Assembly (NCBI GenBank): GCA_934513205.1 | Contig: CAKSWU010000017.1 | Location: 1-42,578, forward strand | Direction: 5' to 3' | Length of the DNA stretch: 42,578 nt | Source: an uncultured Faecalibacterium sp. | GTDB lineage: Bacteria > Bacillota > Clostridia > Oscillospirales > Ruminococcaceae | In this document: positions 39,534-42,578 of the stretch, piece by piece | Position numbering within the stretch: the stretch's first letter is position 1 | Layout: each line of letters opens with the position of its first letter | Program-made: the position numbers and the translations under genes | Notes under the pieces: model-generated | What the model was told of the DNA's origin: nothing | The model's database searches: none | What the model saw: the letters and a program-made list of their open reading frames with translations, nothing else

Positions 39534-40079
39534 ATGAAAATTGGTTTTTGGGAACTCGCAGTGATCGTCATCGTGGCGTTCGTTGTCATCGGCCCGGATC
39601 AGCTGCCCGCTTACGCAAAGAAGATCGGCAAGATGCTCCGTGAGCTGAAGAAGTACACCGGTGCCGCCTCCGAGGAGATCCAGAAGAACGTGGTGGAGCC
39701 GCTGAACGAGATCCAGGCTCCCCTGAAGGAAGCCGTGGCACCCCTGACCGATATCAAGAAGGATATCGACAGCAGCGTCAAGGACGTGACCAAGAGCTTT
39801 ACCGGCATCGGCAAGACCAGCAAGGAAGAAGCCCAGAAGGCTGCCGAGACCGAGGAGGTCGTGGACCTGACCGAGGAACCGGTGGAAGAGCTGGACCAGC
39901 CTGCACAAGCCCCCGCAGAAGAGACTGCCCCGGCACAGGATGCAGACGAAAAGACCGTCGGCACCGAAGCCGCCCCCGCGCAGGAAGCTGCGGAAGCTGC
40001 GGAAGCGGTCAGTGCCGAAGCTGCCGCCGAGCCGGTGGAGGAAGATCCCCGGCAGAACGATGTCCTGTCCAAGGACTGA
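39534..40079 (+). CDS. TatA/TatB-like Tat export subunit with long acidic tail
   Basis: A 181-residue protein: one N-terminal membrane helix (ELAVIVIVAFVVIGPDQLP), an amphipathic helix (AYAKKIGKMLRELKKYTG), a helical region rich in charged residues, and a long Ala/Glu-rich tail. The GPDQLP hinge and the length fit TatB better than TatA. It stands first in the Tat operon; a second, minimal TatA follows. AGGAAAGGAAAC precedes ATG 39534. Confidence 0.9.
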   Translation: MKIGFWELAVIVIVAFVVIGPDQLPAYAKKIGKMLRELKKYTGAASEEIQKNVVEPLNEIQAPLKEAVAPLTDIKKDIDSSVKDVTKSFTGIGKTSKEEAQKAAETEEVVDLTEEPVEELDQPAQAPAEETAPAQDADEKTVGTEAAPAQEAAEAAEAVSAEAAAEPVEEDPRQNDVLSKD

Positions 40080-40170
40080 GCACCTGATGGATGCACCCGC
40101 GCCTGCGGTTGCCTGATACATGCATTACGCCCGCCACGCGGCGCGGCAAAGTAAAAAGGAGATTTTTATT

Positions 40171-40374
40171 ATGAGACTTGGCACACCTGAACTGATTCTG
40201 ATCCTGGTCGTTGTTCTGCTGATCTTTGGACCCAAGAACCTGCCGAAGCTGGGCAAGATGTTCGGCAAGACCATCAACGGCTTCAAGAAGGGCATGGAGG
40301 AAGAGGAGTCCGACGACGCTTCCGCCGATTCTGAGGAAGAGACCGAGAAGGCTTCCAAGAAGGACGAGGAGTAA
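40171..40374 (+). CDS. tatA: Sec-independent translocase protein TatA
   Basis: A 67-residue minimal TatA: MRLGTPELILILVVVLLIFG, then GPKNLPKLGKMFGKTINGFKKG and an acidic tail. FGPKNLP is the canonical hinge. AAAAAGGAG precedes ATG 40171. Only 2 nt separate its stop from the tatC start. Confidence 0.95.
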   Translation: MRLGTPELILILVVVLLIFGPKNLPKLGKMFGKTINGFKKGMEEEESDDASADSEEETEKASKKDEE

Positions 40375-40376
40375 TT

Positions 40377-41192
40377 GTGGCTACGAACGTAAAGCGCAAA
40401 AAGAAAAAAGCCGAAGTTATGACAGATGACGGCAGCATGACGCTGACCGGTCATCTGAAGGAGCTGCGGAACAGGCTGATCGTCTGCGCGGTGGTGTTCG
40501 TGGTCGCAACGCTGGTCTTTATTGCCAACGCAGCCCCGCTGGTGGACCTGCTGACGTCGATTGCAGAGAATGGCGAAGGCGGTTATTTCTTCACCTTCGT
40601 GTCCGTGGCCCCGCAGGAGCGCCTGATGCAGTACTTCCGCCTTGCCATCGTGGCATCGGTGATCATCACCCTGCCGGTGGCGCTGTACAACATCTACGCC
40701 TTTGCAAAGCCCGGCCTGAAAAAGAGCGAGAGCTTCTTCTTCAAGCTGGTGCTGCTGATGGGTCTTGCCATGTTCTGCGTGGGCGTTGTGTTTGCTTACA
40801 AGCTCATGCTGCCCTTTATGATGCGCTTTCTCAGCGTGGGCATCGGCGGCACCGAGTACATCGAGGCTACCACCAGCATCGAGAGCTATGTCAGCCTTTG
40901 CCTGACCATGTTCGTCATCTTTGGCTGTGTGTTTGAGATGCCTCTGGTCACCATCGTGCTGTCCAAGATGGGCATCCTCAGCCCGGCACTGCTCAAGAAA
41001 GCCCGCGGCGTGGCCATCGTGCTCATCTTCTTTGTGGCAGCCGTTGTCACCCCGCCGGACGTTGTGTCGCAGTGCATGGTGGCAGGCCCCATGATCCTGC
41101 TGTACTTTGTCAGCACCTTCCTCAGCGGCATCTTCTACAAGCCCAAGAGCGAAGAGGATGATGAGGACGACGAGGACGAGAGCGAGGAATAA
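40377..41192 (+). CDS. tatC: Sec-independent translocase protein TatC
   Basis: The Tat signal-receptor subunit, with six membrane helices. MTLTGHLKELRNRLIVCAVV is the cytoplasmic N-terminus, FTFVSVAPQERLMQYFRLA and FAKPGLKKSE are conserved loops, and TPPDVVSQCMVAGPMILLY forms the last helices. It has a lysine-rich start and an acidic tail (EDDEDDEDESEE). Start GTG 40377 follows GGACGAGGAG in the tatA end. Length is 271 residues. Confidence 0.96.
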   Translation: MATNVKRKKKKAEVMTDDGSMTLTGHLKELRNRLIVCAVVFVVATLVFIANAAPLVDLLTSIAENGEGGYFFTFVSVAPQERLMQYFRLAIVASVIITLPVALYNIYAFAKPGLKKSESFFFKLVLLMGLAMFCVGVVFAYKLMLPFMMRFLSVGIGGTEYIEATTSIESYVSLCLTMFVIFGCVFEMPLVTIVLSKMGILSPALLKKARGVAIVLIFFVAAVVTPPDVVSQCMVAGPMILLYFVSTFLSGIFYKPKSEEDDEDDEDESEE

Positions 41193-41217
41193 ACTCCCCG
41201 GCGCATTTTTACCAAAT

Positions 41218-41258
41218 CAAAAAGACTGCTGTGTCTCTGGACACGGCAGTCTTTTTTT
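41218..41258 (+). terminator. Terminator of the tat operon
   Basis: AAAAAGACTGC-GTGTC pairs with GACAC-GCAGTCTTTTT, then a run of T. Strong. Confidence 0.93.
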
Positions 41259-41348
41259 GTGCGGTTCTGTTGCACTTTTGTTGCTGTATCGTGAAAAACA
41301 TGGAACTTGTTGCTGAAATTTGCAGGGGAAATTTGGATGCTTTTACAG

Positions 41349-41377
41349 TTGTGGGGGGGGGGTAAATGTGCTAGACT
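41349..41377 (+). promoter_or_regulatory. Possible phase-variable promoter with G10 tract
   Basis: TTGTGG (41349-41354), 17 bp, TAGACT (41372-41377) with an extended TG before the -10. A run of ten G (41353-41362) fills much of the spacer. TTTACA (41342-41347) is a better -35 sequence but lies 24 bp away at this tract length. Slippage in the G tract would change the spacing and thus the promoter strength. Confidence 0.5.
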
Positions 41378-41425
41378 TATTTCGTAAGGTTGCTGCGGAG
41401 CATGGGGCCCGGCGGCAGATAAACT

Positions 41426-41454
41426 GGCCTTTTCCAACGAAAAGGCCCTCTTTT
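41426..41454 (+). other. Leader hairpin before the surface-protein gene
   Basis: GGCCTTTT (41426-41433) pairs with AAAAGGCC (41440-41447), then CTCTTTT and the GGGGAG ribosome site (41455-41460). It is an attenuator-like hairpin or an mRNA-stabilising stem. Confidence 0.5.
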
Positions 41455-41466
41455 GGGGAGAAACAA

Positions 41467-42578
41467 ATGATGCGAAGAAAAGTCAAACAACTTCTCGCAG
41501 CGGGCATGGCGCTGGCAGTTCTGGCCACAAACCTGACCCCGCTCAGCTTTGCGGCAGAGCGGGCGGACGCGGAGCCGGCAGCGGCTGCTGGTGTCGAGAC
41601 GTATGACGCAAGAGCGAAAAGGGATTGGGAGTACACAGGTTGTTTGTGGAGCAATGACAACAAGACCGTCATATTTAATTATAAAAATAAAAAAGATGGC
41701 AGCACACAATCTGTTACCGTGAACAGCACGGCGCATAAGATGAAATCACCGACCTGCACAGAGGAGGGCAAGACCCGTTACACGGCAACGGTGTATTCTT
41801 GGGATGCTCTTGATGGACAAATGCGCGAAAGAGAAAAAACAGTGCCGGTACCGAAACTGGATCATACTTATCCCGCCACACCGGAGGAAATCGTATTTGT
41901 CAGTCTGGACAATCTGGGAAATAAGCCAACGGCGCAGGCGACCTATCGGTGCACACGGTGCAAGGAGACCAAAACGGAGACTGTCACCGACCTGACGTAT
42001 GTGGAAGTGAAAAAAGCCACCTGCACAGAAGGCGGCGAGGGCTACTGGGTCGCAAAGGCCGGCAGCAAAACGGTGAATAGCGCACATGTGCACCCGAAAA
42101 AGACGGACCACGACTTTACCAAGAAGGACGCGGACCATGTGACCTTTGACTTTGCAGAGGACGGCAAGAGCGCCGATGCTACCATCCGGTGTGCCCACTG
42201 CGATGCGACCACTACGGAAAACGTACCCTGCACCGCCAAGGTGACCACCCCGGCGACCTGCACCGAGAAGGGAACCACCACCTACACCGCCGTCTGCGGC
42301 ACGGCAAGCGAAACCACTACCCGGCAGGATGTTGCATTGGCTGACCACGACTTTAGCAAGAAGGACGCGGACCATGTGACCTTTGACTTTGCAGAGAATG
42401 GCAAGACCGCCGATGCTACCATCCGGTGTGCCCACTGCGATGCGACCACTACGGAAACTGTGACCTGCACCGCCGAGGTGACCACCCCGGCGACCTGCAC
42501 CGAGAAGGGAACCACCACCTACACCGCCGTCTGCGGCACGGCAAGCGAAACCACTACCCGGCAGGATGTTGCATTGGC
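41467..42578 (+). CDS. Secreted cysteine-rich protein with 79-residue tandem repeats (3' partial)
   Basis: The frame opens at ATG 41467 (or ATG 41470, 9 nt after GGGGAG) and runs off the window: at least 370 residues. The N-terminus MMRRKVKQLLAAGMALAVLA...FAAERA is a signal peptide. The mature part has repeated short motifs: CxxC pairs (RCTRCKETKTE, RCAHCDATTTE) and ATCTE-G-...Y. From 42106 near-identical repeats of 79 residues (237 bp) begin; two copies are visible (42106-42342, 42343-42578+). Each holds an HDFxKKDADHVTFDF start, CAHC, ATCTEKGTTTYTAVCGT and an ETTTRQDVALAD end. Related repeat proteins in gut Clostridia are cell-surface proteins. No anchor is visible within the window. Confidence 0.85.
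   Translation, partial: MMRRKVKQLLAAGMALAVLATNLTPLSFAAERADAEPAAAAGVETYDARAKRDWEYTGCLWSNDNKTVIFNYKNKKDGSTQSVTVNSTAHKMKSPTCTEEGKTRYTATVYSWDALDGQMREREKTVPVPKLDHTYPATPEEIVFVSLDNLGNKPTAQATYRCTRCKETKTETVTDLTYVEVKKATCTEGGEGYWVAKAGSKTVNSAHVHPKKTDHDFTKKDADHVTFDFAEDGKSADATIRCAHCDATTTENVPCTAKVTTPATCTEKGTTTYTAVCGTASETTTRQDVALADHDFSKKDADHVTFDFAENGKTADATIRCAHCDATTTETVTCTAEVTTPATCTEKGTTTYTAVCGTASETTTRQDVAL
42106..42578 (+). repeat. 237-bp tandem repeats
   Basis: Unit 1 is 42106-42342; unit 2 begins 42343 and lacks its last base at the window end. They differ in only a few bases, including GAGGAC/GAGAAT and AACGTACCC/ACTGTGACC. The length 237 is a multiple of three, so unit loss or gain keeps the frame. The repeats probably continue beyond the window. 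Confidence 0.92.

Overview
The window is an ordinary chromosomal segment of a GC-rich, low-complexity-lipid Firmicute of the class Clostridia. Family content, gene order (secY-adk-map-infA-rpmJ-rpsM-rpsK-rpsD-rpoA-rplQ; recA-recX; rimO-pgsA), sigma-A promoters of TTGACA/TATAAT type, frequent GGAGG ribosome sites with some TTG/GTG starts, and dispersed palindromic repeats all suggest an Oscillospiraceae (Ruminococcaceae) gut anaerobe near Faecalibacterium/Subdoligranulum/Gemmiger. The genus is inferred from general resemblance and not proven.

Layout. 1-6.7 kb: end of the spc and alpha ribosomal operons, with a strong promoter pair and a 265-nt leader before infA. 6.9-10.6 kb: a lipoprotein, an OmpR-type response regulator and a membrane histidine kinase; a structured repeat lies between the last two. 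10.7-14.5 kb: DUF1385 membrane protein, prmC, recA, recX. 14.45-15.2 kb: gene-free, filled with hairpins and repeats. 15.2-17.2 kb: rimO and pgsA. 17.2-17.7 kb: a membrane-protein remnant and another repeat. 17.7-18.8 kb (minus): membrane-anchored FKBP/trigger-factor-like isomerase. 19.1-21.8 kb: malic enzyme plus two-subunit class I fumarase, an operon linking pyruvate, malate and fumarate. 21.9-22.3 kb: DtxR/MntR-type regulator. 22.5-28.5 kb: SNF2 helicase, M19 dipeptidase, serine hydrolase of the beta-lactamase fold, TSUP transporter. 28.6-29.5 kb (minus): DegV. 29.7-33.5 kb: CPBP protease homologue, tadA, SDR with a Pro/Ala-rich N-terminal extension, primary sigma factor, tRNA-Thr. 33.6-36.2 kb (minus): iron-dependent alcohol dehydrogenase, tRNA-Thr (second identical copy), tRNA-Asp, tRNA-Trp, IscR-like Rrf2 regulator. 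36.4-39.2 kb: rhodanese, an unknown protein, IscS and IscU (Fe-S assembly, sensibly near the Rrf2 regulator). 39.5-41.2 kb: Tat export operon. 41.5 kb to end: start of a secreted, cysteine-rich protein made of near-identical 79-residue tandem repeats, behind a possible promoter containing a G10 tract.

The best candidates for something undescribed are: (1) a four-copy dispersed element (9.04, 15.01, 17.55, 35.44 kb) in which the sequence of a long hairpin differs in every copy while the CGCA/CGCG loop stays fixed, followed by a pseudoknot-like motif whose hexamer arms covary; (2) a run of six consecutive hairpins over about 380 bp between recX and rimO; (3) the poly-G tract placed in the spacer of the likely promoter for the repeat surface protein, suggesting phase variation. 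All are read by eye; no database search or folding computation was run.
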